Shown in pieces: positions 8,262 to 15,609 of a stretch of 47,328 nt of DNA. The stretch is from an uncultured Collinsella sp. (GTDB taxonomy: Bacteria; Actinomycetota; Coriobacteriia; Coriobacteriales; Coriobacteriaceae). The stretch spans positions 1-47,328 of the forward strand of contig UQIW01000021.1 in assembly GCA_900541235.1 (NCBI GenBank), in the 5' to 3' direction. The number at the start of each line of letters is the position of its first letter. Position 1 is the first letter of the stretch. Made by a program: the position numbers and the translations under genes. Under the pieces are notes generated by a model. That model was not told the DNA's origin. It ran no database searches and saw only the letters and a list, made by a program, of their open reading frames with translations.

Positions 8262-9998
8262 CTACGAGCGCAGTGTAATTTTATCGCGCAGTGACTTGAG
8301 GTCTTCGGTGACGGTGCGGTCTTCCTGGATCATCTTCTGGACCTTTTTGTAGCTCGTGCTGACGGTCGAGTGGTTGCGGTTGCCAAATTCGGCGCCCACC
8401 GCCGTGGTCGTCATTTCGCACATCTCGATGGCCAGGTAGATAGCGATATGGCGCGCTTTGGCGATATTGGCGTTGCGACGCGGGCCGATGAGCTCCTCGT
8501 GTGTCACGCCGTACTGCTCTTCGATGACGGACTGAACCGTCTGGACGTTGATCTTTTTGGCCGATGTGTCGAAGTACTGGCTGGCGATGGCGTCGATATC
8601 GTCAAAGGTGAGCTCCCCGCCCTCGCGCTCGCGGTCACCCGCCTCGCCGGCGCAGCGCTCGCAAAAGCTCTCGAGTTCGCGGATGTTGGTGCCCGAGACC
8701 TCGGCCATGTGTTTAAAGTGTTCGTCGGTCAGGTGCCCGCCGTCGCCCCCATAGGCCGCCAGCAGCGAGTCGTCGCCTGCCTCGGGGGCGGCGACGATGG
8801 TGTTCTCGTAATAGCGCTGCAAGATCTTGTATTTCATCTCGTAGCTGGGCTCTGCAACCAGGCAGAGCATGCCGGCGTTGAAGCGGCTGGTCAGACGCTC
8901 GTCCATGCTTAGGTCCTTGGGGGCGCGGTCTGCCGCGATGACGACCTTCTTGTTGTTGCGGATGAACTCGTCCATGAGCTGGAAAAAGTAGTCCACGCTC
9001 GCGCGCTTGCCGATGATGTTTTGGATGTCATCGATGATGAGCACGTCCACGCCGTGGTACGCCTGCATGATGGGAGCGTTGCTCTTCTTTTGACGGTCGA
9101 ACTCGGTCATCAGGTCGTCCAGATATGCCTGGGAGTTGGCATACTTGACCTTGATCTCGGGCGACTTCTCGGCGAGCTCGTTTTTGATGGCAAGCAGCAG
9201 GTGCGTCTTGCCCAGGCCCGATTTGCCGTAGATGAACAGTGATGTGCATGTGCCGCGCTCGTCCGCGAGGGCGGCAAACTTGAGTGCCGAGCGATAGGCA
9301 TGGCTGTTTTCGGGGCCGTAGACAAAGTTCTCAAAGGTAAATTTTGAGTTCGCGGCGAGCGGGGCTCCATCCGTATTCTGCTCGGCCGGCACGGTCGGTG
9401 CTGGCATGGGTGAGGTGGGGGTCGCGGCTTGCGTGGATTTAGTCGGCGCCCCGCCCTTCATCTGGTTCATCATGCGACGAAAATCGTCGGCCGAGAGCGT
9501 GTTTTTGATTGCAATGCCCGAATCCGCGCCCGCCGCTGCGTCGTGAGCGATGGGCATGTGCGTGACGGGCGCGTTCGTTGGCGTCGCCGCCGCGGTCGGC
9601 AACGGTGCCATGGTTTCACGGGAAACATCGCTGTGCTGGTGCTCGACCGTCGACGCGTCGCCTGCGGAGGCCGGCACCGCCGGGGAAGCAGCGGGAGCCG
9701 TGGCGGGCGCCGTGGCGGGCGCCGTGGCGGCAGCGGATTCCGTCGCGGCGCCTTGCGGTGCTACGATGTCGAGCGCGATCGGTGCAAAGGCGATTTCTTC
9801 CAGATAGGCCTCAATAGTCGGCTGATGCTTTTTGAGCTGCGCGATGGCAAAGCGCGAGGGGGCCTCGATCGTGAGCGCATCTTCGGTCAGGCTTATGGCG
9901 CGCGATTGCCCCAGCATGTTGATGAGGCGTGCATCTTGGCCGTCGCGCTGGCAAAAGGCGATGGCATCCCCCAGGATGATGCTTGCTTCCTCGTCCAC
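8262..9998 (-). CDS. dnaA: Chromosomal replication initiator DnaA
   Basis: Origin-binding AAA+ initiator, 578 aa. Domain I spans about 1-75. Domain II is a long Ala/Pro/Thr-rich linker (about 82-215), which makes the protein longer than E. coli DnaA. The AAA+ core has Walker A GKSGLGKT (258-265) and Walker B VLIIDDIQ (319-326). Domain IV ends with the helix-turn-helix signature, which reads FGNRNHSTV instead of the usual FGGRDHTTV: N542 replaces the normally invariant Asp (E. coli D433) and S544 replaces Thr (T435). These residues contact DnaA-box bases in E. coli. Start is GTG at 9996-9998 with GGGAGA upstream. It lies 15 nt after the GHKL-wHTH gene, probably in one operon. Confidence 0.97.
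   Translation of the reverse strand: MDEEASIILGDAIAFCQRDGQDARLINMLGQSRAISLTEDALTIEAPSRFAIAQLKKHQPTIEAYLEEIAFAPIALDIVAPQGAATESAAATAPATAPATAPAASPAVPASAGDASTVEHQHSDVSRETMAPLPTAAATPTNAPVTHMPIAHDAAAGADSGIAIKNTLSADDFRRMMNQMKGGAPTKSTQAATPTSPMPAPTVPAEQNTDGAPLAANSKFTFENFVYGPENSHAYRSALKFAALADERGTCTSLFIYGKSGLGKTHLLLAIKNELAEKSPEIKVKYANSQAYLDDLMTEFDRQKKSNAPIMQAYHGVDVLIIDDIQNIIGKRASVDYFFQLMDEFIRNNKKVVIAADRAPKDLSMDERLTSRFNAGMLCLVAEPSYEMKYKILQRYYENTIVAAPEAGDDSLLAAYGGDGGHLTDEHFKHMAEVSGTNIRELESFCERCAGEAGDREREGGELTFDDIDAIASQYFDTSAKKINVQTVQSVIEEQYGVTHEELIGPRRNANIAKARHIAIYLAIEMCEMTTTAVGAEFGNRNHSTVSTSYKKVQKMIQEDRTVTEDLKSLRDKITLRS
9612..9627. promoter_or_regulatory. Degenerate parS-like site inside dnaA
   Basis: GGTTTCACGGGAAACA matches the perfect parS of this genome (TGTTTCACGTGAAACA) at 14 of 16 positions. 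It lies in the sequence for the DnaA linker, about 5 kb from the parS cluster. ParB binding is uncertain. Confidence 0.35.
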
Positions 9999-10013
9999 TG
10001 TCTCTCCCGTTCT

Positions 10014-11366
10014 TTAGCTCTGAGCTCGCACGCGAGCGGCGCCGAGTTCGGTCAGATGGTATTTCTGGCCATGCTTGATGACCAAGCCGGCCTGCGCCAA
10101 GTCATTGAGCGTGCGTGACCAAGTGGGGGCCGAGTTTCCAAACGCCCTCGCCAGATCGGTTGCACCGCACGCTTGATTTTGCGCCAGATAGCCCAGCGCG
10201 GCGTTGCCGCGATCGCTTACGAACACGTCCGGTTGTGGCTGCGCATGCTGATTTGCTGCATTAGGATACATCATTTGAGCTGCTGGTTGTTGAGAACTCT
10301 GCATCGGTGGCATTTGCTGTTGAAAACTTTGAGGCCACTGTTGGTAAGGCTGCGGAGGCATCTGCTGGGCCCAGGGGTTGTACTGCTGCTGCGGCATCTG
10401 CTGGTACGGCTGCTGATATCCTTGCTGGTACTGCTGCGGGAACTGCTGGCCGTACCCCAGTGGCGGCATCTGCTGATATGGATATCCTTGTTGGTACGGC
10501 TGATAGCCCATTTGCTGGCCACCCGGTGCGCCCGTCGCCTGCTGCATTGCTGCTGCATCCTGATCCGCCAGCGGCACGGCCTCTGGCATGCTTGGCGGCA
10601 TCGACATCGATGCCGCCTGGGGCTCTTGTGTAGGAATCATTCCGGGCTGCTGCATCTGTCCCGCGGGGGGCTGCATCTGCTGCGTTGCCATGGGCTGCTG
10701 CGCAAAAGCTCCCGGCAGGGGATATGTGGGCTGCTCCGTCTCGGGCCGCACGGCAGCGCCGCGTCCGCCGGCACGCTCGATTTCCTGCACGCGTTTAGGG
10801 TTCAGGCTTACCGTAACCACGGTGCCGTTGCCCATGTTGTCCTCGATGGATACGGCACCGCCGGCGTTTTCCAAATACTCCTGCACCATGGGAAACCCTG
10901 CTCCGGTTCCACGGATATAGCGCTTCATCTTGCTGTTTGCGCTGGTAACGCCAAAGTCGAAAGCACGTTCCTTGTCGTCGATGCCGGGTCCTTGGTCAGC
11001 AAAGCGGATGGTGTCTCCGCCGTCCAGAATCGAGATGATGGGCTCGGCAAAGTGTGCGTGGATAAAGTTTTCGACAATCTCGCGGATGACCATGAGCGAG
11101 ATATGGCCACCTTGTTCTTTCATGCACTGGTAGACGGTGTTGGTCGTCTCTTCCAAATACGTGCGGACATCTTGCGGATCAATGACGATCACCCGCGGTG
11201 TCGACAGCATGTCGTCATAGACGGCGATGCGCGCGGCGTACATGGCTTTTGGCGCCTGCGTGGTCGTCTGCTCGCCTTCCGCACGCTCTTCGCGCACGCC
11301 GGTGATGTGCTCGTTGTCGGGTGCCGGGTCTCCGGAATCGACCATGGTGTAAAAGTCGTCAGACAT
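10014..11366 (-). CDS. GHKL ATPase with Q/P/Y-rich linker and C-terminal winged helix
   Basis: A 450-aa protein of unknown function, first gene of the dnaA operon. Residues 45-188 look like an anti-sigma-factor-type histidine-kinase ATPase: N-box REIVENFIHAHF (95-106), G1 box DQGPGID (124-130), G2 box GTGAGFPM (153-160), then the closing strands. No phospho-acceptor histidine domain is visible. Residues ~212-380 are a low-complexity Gln/Pro/Met/Tyr-rich linker. Residues ~385-450 (ALGYLAQNQACGATDLARAF onward) resemble a MarR/ArsR-like winged helix that could bind DNA. Start ATG 11364-11366 has only a weak purine-rich upstream stretch. The upstream patch carries DnaA-box-like sites, so DnaA could regulate it. 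A regulator of initiation or of dnaA transcription is plausible, but that is inference. Confidence 0.8.
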   Translation of the reverse strand: MSDDFYTMVDSGDPAPDNEHITGVREERAEGEQTTTQAPKAMYAARIAVYDDMLSTPRVIVIDPQDVRTYLEETTNTVYQCMKEQGGHISLMVIREIVENFIHAHFAEPIISILDGGDTIRFADQGPGIDDKERAFDFGVTSANSKMKRYIRGTGAGFPMVQEYLENAGGAVSIEDNMGNGTVVTVSLNPKRVQEIERAGGRGAAVRPETEQPTYPLPGAFAQQPMATQQMQPPAGQMQQPGMIPTQEPQAASMSMPPSMPEAVPLADQDAAAMQQATGAPGGQQMGYQPYQQGYPYQQMPPLGYGQQFPQQYQQGYQQPYQQMPQQQYNPWAQQMPPQPYQQWPQSFQQQMPPMQSSQQPAAQMMYPNAANQHAQPQPDVFVSDRGNAALGYLAQNQACGATDLARAFGNSAPTWSRTLNDLAQAGLVIKHGQKYHLTELGAARVRAQS

Positions 11367-11609
11367 GCCGCTCGCAATCTTTCAAAAGGTTTCGAACAAA
11401 TAGTAGCTCACCGTGCAACGTTTCTCATCTTTCGACAACTTTTCAAAACTTGTTGAAAACTTTGGAAAATGGGCGAAAAGTTCTCAACATTGCCAACATG
11501 ACCTGTTGAAAACTCGATGAAATATCGTGAAAGGTTGCCATGAGGCGCAAATTTCGGTTGTGCTTATGGGGGAACCGTGTGAACTGCGCAACCTTTTACC
11601 TTTGATTTC
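11367..11609. other. Second candidate oriC patch with DnaA-box-like cluster
   Basis: Gene-free AT-rich spacer between the divergent dnaA operon and rpmH. It carries two perfect inverse copies of TTTTCAACA (TGTTGAAAA at 11451-11459 and 11504-11512). Near matches are TTTTCAAAA (11440-11448), TTCTCAACA (11481-11489), TTTCCAAA-like at 11461-11469, TTGCCAACA (11490-11498) and TTTCGAACA (11390-11398). Gene orientation switches here (minus to the left, plus to the right), as expected at a bidirectional origin. With 8024-8261 it may form a bipartite oriC. Confidence 0.6.
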
Positions 11610-11639
11610 TTGACATTTGAACATTGATTTCCCTACAAT
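11610..11639 (+). promoter_or_regulatory. rpmH operon promoter
   Basis: A perfect -35 TTGACA (11610-11615), an 18-bp spacer and -10 TACAAT (11634-11639), about 70 nt before rpmH. This is one of the best sigma-70-type promoters in the window, fitting a ribosomal-protein operon. Confidence 0.8.
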
Positions 11640-11665
11640 CTTCAAGCTCACGTGTCTATATCTGC

Positions 11666-11683
11666 GTCCGCGTCCCCGCGGAC
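11666..11683 (+). other. Stem-loop in rpmH leader
   Basis: GTCCGCG (11666-11672) pairs with CGCGGAC (11677-11683), loop TCCC, in the untranslated leader shortly before the ribosome site GGAGGA (11699-11704). No T-run follows, so it may stabilise the leader rather than terminate. Confidence 0.55.
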
Positions 11684-11711
11684 ACTCGAAATGCAGCAGG
11701 AGGAACTTAAG

Positions 11712-11846
11712 ATGAAGCGTACGTATCAGCCTAATAAGCGTAAGCGTGCCAAGACCCATGGCTTCCGTGCCCGTATGGCCACTAAGGGTGGTCGTGCCGT
11801 GCTCGCCCGTCGTCGCGCCAAGGGCCGCAAGCGTCTCACTGTCTAG
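11712..11846 (+). CDS. rpmH: 50S ribosomal protein L34
   Basis: A 44-aa highly basic protein with the typical L34 sequence (MKRTYQPNKRKR, then GFRARMATKGGR, then AKGRKRLTV). The ATG at 11712 follows GGAGGA, so the longer in-frame reading from 11652 is not the true start. First gene of the classic rpmH-rnpA-yidD-yidC-jag cluster facing away from the origin. Confidence 0.97.
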   Translation: MKRTYQPNKRKRAKTHGFRARMATKGGRAVLARRRAKGRKRLTV

Positions 11847-11866
11847 CAGCGATACACACATCTCGC

Positions 11867-12205
11867 ATGAAGACTATTAAGTCTCGGCAAGATTTCGAGC
11901 ATGTGTTCAGTCAGGGGCGTCGTTTCAATCACCCTCTGATTCGAATGACCATATGTGAATCGGTTGGCGAAGGCGACTCCGGAAGGGTCGCCTTCGTTGG
12001 TGCTAAGCGACTCGGTTGTGCCGTCGTGCGCAACCGATCTAAGCGTGTGATGCGCGAGGCCGCCCGCAGCTGCGGATTTCCCGTTGCGGGTTATGACATC
12101 ATCTTGTTTGCAACTCCCAAGACGAGGGTTTCCTCGCCGCAGGAGATGGACAAGGCGTTGCGTTCGCTTATGAAGCGCGCCGGCGTTGCCGGGGAGGAGC
12201 GATGA
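11867..12205 (+). CDS. rnpA: Ribonuclease P protein component
   Basis: A 112-aa basic protein that assists the RNase P RNA in maturing tRNA 5' ends. It has the N-terminal MKTIKSRQDFEHVFSQGRR and the RNR motif region VVRNRSKRVMREA. It starts 20 nt after rpmH without a clear Shine-Dalgarno sequence and overlaps yidD by 4 nt (ATGA). Confidence 0.95.
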   Translation: MKTIKSRQDFEHVFSQGRRFNHPLIRMTICESVGEGDSGRVAFVGAKRLGCAVVRNRSKRVMREAARSCGFPVAGYDIILFATPKTRVSSPQEMDKALRSLMKRAGVAGEER

Positions 12206-12426
12206 GCAATCACGTTTTGCGACGTGTTGCCATCGCTCCTATTCGCATATATCAACAGGTTATTTCGCCCTTATTGCCTGACGCCTGCATTTATTACCCA
12301 ACGTGCTCGCAATACGCCATCCAGGCGATTGAGAAGCACGGTGTTTTGAGAGGCTGCTGGCTTGCCGTGAGGCGCATCGCTCGTTGCAATCCCCTGCACG
12401 TCGGCGGTTATGACCCTGTGCCCTAG
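12202..12426 (+). CDS. yidD: Membrane protein insertion efficiency factor YidD
   Basis: A 74-aa protein with family hallmarks: YQQVISPLLP, CIYYPTCSQYAIQAIEKHG, WLAVRRIARCNP and the closing GGYDPVP. It aids membrane protein insertion together with YidC. Start ATG at 12202 overlaps the rnpA stop, implying coupling. Confidence 0.95.
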   Translation: MSNHVLRRVAIAPIRIYQQVISPLLPDACIYYPTCSQYAIQAIEKHGVLRGCWLAVRRIARCNPLHVGGYDPVP

Positions 12427-12455
12427 CGGGCACTCGCTATCGGAGGAAAACTTAC

Positions 12456-13226
12456 ATGTGGGATTGGATCGTTAACATCCTTTTCGAGCTGCTCAAGCTC
12501 ATCCAGACCTTTGCGGTCGACTGGGGCCTGTCCATCATCATCCTGGTGGTCATCATCCGTCTGCTGCTGACGCCGCTCATGCTCAAGTCGACCAAGTCGA
12601 CGGCTCGCATGCAGGTGCTGCAGCCCAAGATGCTCGAGATCCAGGAGCGCTATGCCGACGATCCCCAGCGTCAGGCCGAGGAGATGCAGAAGTTCTACAG
12701 CGAGAACAAGTTCAACCCCATGGCTGGCTGTCTGCCGCTGCTGATTCAGATGCCTATCCTGTTCGCCCTGTTTACATTGCTGCGCAACCTGCCGCAGTAC
12801 TTTAACGACGGCACGTTCTCGTTCTTCAACATCCTGCCCGACCTGACCACCACGCCGAGTGCTTCCTTTGCCGATGGCTTTATGGTTGCACTGCCTGCGC
12901 TGGTTTGCCTGATCCTGTTCGCCGTCCTGACCCTGATTCCGCAGCTCTATATGTCGCGCAACCAGACCGGCCAGCAGGCTCAGAGCATGCGTATGATGGC
13001 CGTTGTCATGACGGTCATGATGCTTTGGATGGGCTGGAGCCTTCCCGTTGGTGTTCTGCTGTACTACGACGTCTCGTCTGCTTGGCAGGTTATCCAGCAG
13101 ATTTTTGTGACGCAGAAGGTCATCGACAAGGCGAAGGCCGATGAGGAGGAGCGTCTTAAGAACGCTCCGCTGCAGGTTGAGGTCACTCGTCGAGAGAAGA
13201 AGCCGCGCCCGCACAAGAAGAAGTAG
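12456..13226 (+). CDS. yidC: Membrane protein insertase YidC/OxaI
   Basis: A 256-aa Oxa1/YidC-type insertase. It has a first transmembrane helix containing the conserved hydrophilic-groove arginine (IIRLLLTPL, R35), a coiled-coil cytoplasmic loop (about 45-85), the core MAGCLPLLIQMPILFALF, further transmembrane segments and a Lys/Arg-rich tail (KKPRPHKKK) suited to ribosome contact. Unlike many Gram-positive YidC proteins it shows no lipobox signal peptide. GGAGGA lies upstream of the ATG. Confidence 0.95.
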   Translation: MWDWIVNILFELLKLIQTFAVDWGLSIIILVVIIRLLLTPLMLKSTKSTARMQVLQPKMLEIQERYADDPQRQAEEMQKFYSENKFNPMAGCLPLLIQMPILFALFTLLRNLPQYFNDGTFSFFNILPDLTTTPSASFADGFMVALPALVCLILFAVLTLIPQLYMSRNQTGQQAQSMRMMAVVMTVMMLWMGWSLPVGVLLYYDVSSAWQVIQQIFVTQKVIDKAKADEEERLKNAPLQVEVTRREKKPRPHKKK

Positions 13227-13243
13227 TGGGATATCAATCTTAT

Positions 13244-13255
13244 TTAGGTACCTAA
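13244..13255. repeat. Perfect 12-bp palindrome TTAGGTACCTAA, copy 1
   Basis: It lies in the yidC-jag spacer, 15 nt before the jag start. An identical copy is at 16748-16759, just after the parB operon. The shared sequence extends to TTAGGTACCTAAC. The function is unknown; an operator is possible. Confidence 0.6.
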
Positions 13256-13270
13256 CTTTTGGAGTACGTT

Positions 13271-13840
13271 ATGTCTGAAGAGATCATCGAGGATATGCTT
13301 GAGGAGGTTGCCCCGCAGGTCGCGGGCGATTATCCCGAGATTGCACAGCGCTACAAGGCTGGTGAAGAGCTGACCGATGAGGAGCTCGACACCATTGCCG
13401 ATGTTGCTATTTCCATCCTGCGTTCCATCCTTTCGCACTTCGATGCCGCCAACTCTCCTATCGATGAGTATGAGGGCGACGAAGGTGAGCTGATTTTGGA
13501 TGTAACGGCTCCCGACCTTGCTGTTCTCATTGGCCGTCATGGTCGCACCCTTGATGCCCTTCAGGTTATGTTCTCTTTGCTGGTGAGCCGCAAACTTGGC
13601 TTTAGGTATCCGGTTGTAGTGGACGTCGAGGGATACAAGAGCCGCCGTCAGGACAAGGTTGCCTCCATGGCTCAGTCTGCTGCCGAGCGTGCCATTCGCA
13701 CTCATAAGAGTGTTTCGCTTCCGCCCATGAATGCCTACGAGCGTCGACTGGTTCACATTGCACTTCGTGGCAATGATGCCGTCGATACTCATTCTGAGGG
13801 TTCTGACCCTGATCGCCATGTGGTGATTGTTGCTCGATAA
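13271..13840 (+). CDS. jag: KH-R3H RNA-binding protein Jag/KhpB
   Basis: A 189-aa single-strand nucleic-acid-binding protein. The KH domain has the GxxG loop in LAVLIGRHGRTLDALQVM (residues ~84-101). The R3H domain spans the C-terminal third (NAYERRLVHIALRG, then HVVIVAR). There is no full Jag-N domain, only a short acidic N-terminus. ATG 13271 is chosen because GGAG lies 6 nt upstream; an upstream in-frame TTG is less likely. Confidence 0.9.
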   Translation: MSEEIIEDMLEEVAPQVAGDYPEIAQRYKAGEELTDEELDTIADVAISILRSILSHFDAANSPIDEYEGDEGELILDVTAPDLAVLIGRHGRTLDALQVMFSLLVSRKLGFRYPVVVDVEGYKSRRQDKVASMAQSAAERAIRTHKSVSLPPMNAYERRLVHIALRGNDAVDTHSEGSDPDRHVVIVAR

Positions 13841-13858
13841 TCTACTCGAGTTTATGCT

Positions 13859-13890
13859 AAGGGGACGTGGTTTCCACGTCCCCTTTTTTT
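13859..13890 (+). terminator. Intrinsic terminator after jag
   Basis: A 10-bp stem (GGGGACGTGG 13861-13870 with 13874-13883, loop TTT) followed by seven T. It closes the rpmH-jag operon before rsmG. Confidence 0.9.
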
Positions 13891-13936
13891 GTCAAAAGTT
13901 CTCGATACGCTGATTTTTGTCAGAAAGGAGCTTTCG

Positions 13937-14674
13937 TTGTTAGTACTTACTGATCAGCAAGCTGACGAGATGTTGAGTCGTCTAGCTTTCTATTGCAAAG
14001 AGTATTCCTTGAGCGTAACTGATGTTGAGCTGAGGAAATGTATTCAGCATTTGGATTTGGTTCTAGAAACAAATAAGACAACCAATCTCACCCGTATTCT
14101 TAACGTAGAAGATGCTGCAGTACTTCATATCCTCGACTCACTTGTTTTGCTCCCCTATATCAACAAGGCTCCTGAGGGAGCTTTGCTCGATATGGGAACA
14201 GGTGCGGGCTTCCCTGGTATTCCATTAACCATAACCACGCATCGTAAAGCTACTTATATTGACTCTGTTGGCAAGAAGGTTGATGCGGTAAATTCCTTTG
14301 TCCATGCTATTGGATTGAAACATGCCCATGCGGTTCATGATCGTCTTGAAGAATATGCTCGGAGCCATAAGAAGCAGTTCTCTGTTGTAACCGCCCGCGC
14401 ACTGGCCCCTCTACCGATTCTTGTTGAGTATGCGGCTCCGTATCTGAAGGATGGAGGGCTATTTGTTATAACCAAGGGCAATCCTTCGGATGAGGAGCTT
14501 GCTTCCGGCATGTCAGCAGCTAAGATTTGCGGCTTCACTTTGCTTCTGAATGACGCAATTGATTTGCCTGAAGGCTTGGGTCACAGGGAGTTCATTGTTC
14601 TTAAGAAGAGTCATCCAGCATCCGTTTCATTGCCTCGTGCAAATGGCGTGGCAAAGAAGAATCCGCTTGCCTAG
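13937..14674 (+). CDS. rsmG: 16S rRNA (guanine-N7) methyltransferase RsmG (GidB)
   Basis: SAM-dependent methyltransferase for the 530-loop G527 of 16S rRNA. The glycine-rich SAM loop is LLDMGTGAGFPGIPL, followed by the acidic residue in YIDSVGKKV. TTG at 13937 is chosen as start because AAAGGAG lies 7 nt upstream and an earlier start would lie inside the jag terminator, giving 245 aa. An ATG at 13970 is the alternative. Its codons are visibly more AT-rich than those of the flanking clusters, as are those of parA and parB. Confidence 0.92.
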   Translation: MLVLTDQQADEMLSRLAFYCKEYSLSVTDVELRKCIQHLDLVLETNKTTNLTRILNVEDAAVLHILDSLVLLPYINKAPEGALLDMGTGAGFPGIPLTITTHRKATYIDSVGKKVDAVNSFVHAIGLKHAHAVHDRLEEYARSHKKQFSVVTARALAPLPILVEYAAPYLKDGGLFVITKGNPSDEELASGMSAAKICGFTLLLNDAIDLPEGLGHREFIVLKKSHPASVSLPRANGVAKKNPLA

Positions 14675-14675
14675 A

Positions 14676-14691
14676 TGTTTCACGTGAAACA
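14676..14691. promoter_or_regulatory. parS centromere site 1
   Basis: A perfect 16-bp palindrome TGTTTCACGTGAAACA, identical to the bacterial parS consensus, starting just after the rsmG stop. Confidence 0.93.
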
Positions 14692-14714
14692 TAATGGATA
14701 CTAACAACTTGCAG

Positions 14715-14730
14715 TGTTTCACGTGAAACA
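14715..14730. promoter_or_regulatory. parS centromere site 2
   Basis: Second perfect TGTTTCACGTGAAACA copy in the rsmG-parA spacer, 39 bp from site 1. Confidence 0.93.
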
Positions 14731-14753
14731 TGGCGGTTGATATCGATTCGGAA

Positions 14754-14769
14754 TGTTTCACGTGAAACA
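14754..14769. promoter_or_regulatory. parS centromere site 3
   Basis: Third perfect copy, again 39 bp on. The constant 39-bp centre spacing puts the sites nearly four helical turns apart. All three lie in the presumed parA promoter region, so ParB loading may also repress parAB. Confidence 0.93.
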
Positions 14770-14808
14770 TCCTCCGTTTGACAGCTTAAATACACACCAG
14801 GAGGGACC

Positions 14809-15609
14809 GTGGGATTTCGCGACGTTAAGCGTTCAAAGAGCGCAAAAGACACGCGTATCATTGCAATCATCAATCAAAAAGGCGGCGTCGGTAAGTCAAC
14901 GACGGCTGTAAACCTTGCAGCAGCACTGGGTGAGCAGGGTCGTAAGACACTGATTGTCGATTTTGATCCGCAGGGAAACAGCACCAGTGGATTCGGAATT
15001 GAAAAAGAAGACCTTGATCACTGCATCTATGATGCATTGTTGAATGATGTGCCGGCAGAATCACTTGTTCTTGATACAAATTGCAAAAAGGTATTCGTAA
15101 TTCCAGCTACAATTCAGCTTGCAGGCGCCGAAATTGAGCTCGTAAGCGCAATTGCACGTGAAACCCGCCTCAAAGATTTGCTTGAGCCGATTCAGGACGA
15201 GTTCGATTTTATTTTGATTGACTGTCCTCCTTCGCTCGGCCTGCTTACTATCAACGCTTTGACCGCAGCAGACAGCGTTTTGATTCCGATCCAGTGCGAA
15301 TATTACGCACTCGAGGGCGTTACGAAGCTGCTTGAGTCAATGAAGATGGTCAAATCAAGGCTGAACAAGGGCTTAGACACCTATGGTGTGCTTATGACCA
15401 TGTATGACTCGCGTACTTCACTATCGAATCAGGTTGTTGAGGAGGTTCAATCGTACTTTGGTGATAAGACGTTTAAGACGCTAATCCCCCGTACGGTTAA
15501 AATCTCCGAAGCTCCGTCTTTTGGAGAACCAGTAATTACCTATGCACCTCAAAATAAGGGTGCAAAAGCATATATGAACCTTGCAAAAGAGGTGATAAAG
15601 CGTGCCTAG
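14809..15609 (+). CDS. parA: Chromosome partitioning ATPase ParA/Soj
   Basis: Deviant-Walker ATPase of 266 aa that binds DNA non-specifically and moves ParB-parS complexes. Walker A is INQKGGVGKSTTAVNLA (residues ~22-38), Walker A' is IVDFDPQGNSTSG and Walker B is FILIDCPPSLG. Start is GTG 14809 with GGAGG just upstream. The ~15-residue basic N-terminus (VKRSKSAK) resembles the DNA-contact leader of other Soj proteins. It overlaps parB by 8 nt. Confidence 0.96.
   Translation: MGFRDVKRSKSAKDTRIIAIINQKGGVGKSTTAVNLAAALGEQGRKTLIVDFDPQGNSTSGFGIEKEDLDHCIYDALLNDVPAESLVLDTNCKKVFVIPATIQLAGAEIELVSAIARETRLKDLLEPIQDEFDFILIDCPPSLGLLTINALTAADSVLIPIQCEYYALEGVTKLLESMKMVKSRLNKGLDTYGVLMTMYDSRTSLSNQVVEEVQSYFGDKTFKTLIPRTVKISEAPSFGEPVITYAPQNKGAKAYMNLAKEVIKRA

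Noticed and set aside
10300..10560. Tandem DNA repeat in the GHKL gene
   Set aside because: The repetition is the imperfect Gln/Tyr/Pro codon pattern of the linker rather than an exact tandem array.
11652..11711. Longer N-terminus for L34
   Set aside because: The extension would cover the leader hairpin and ribosome site, and L34 is normally 44 residues.
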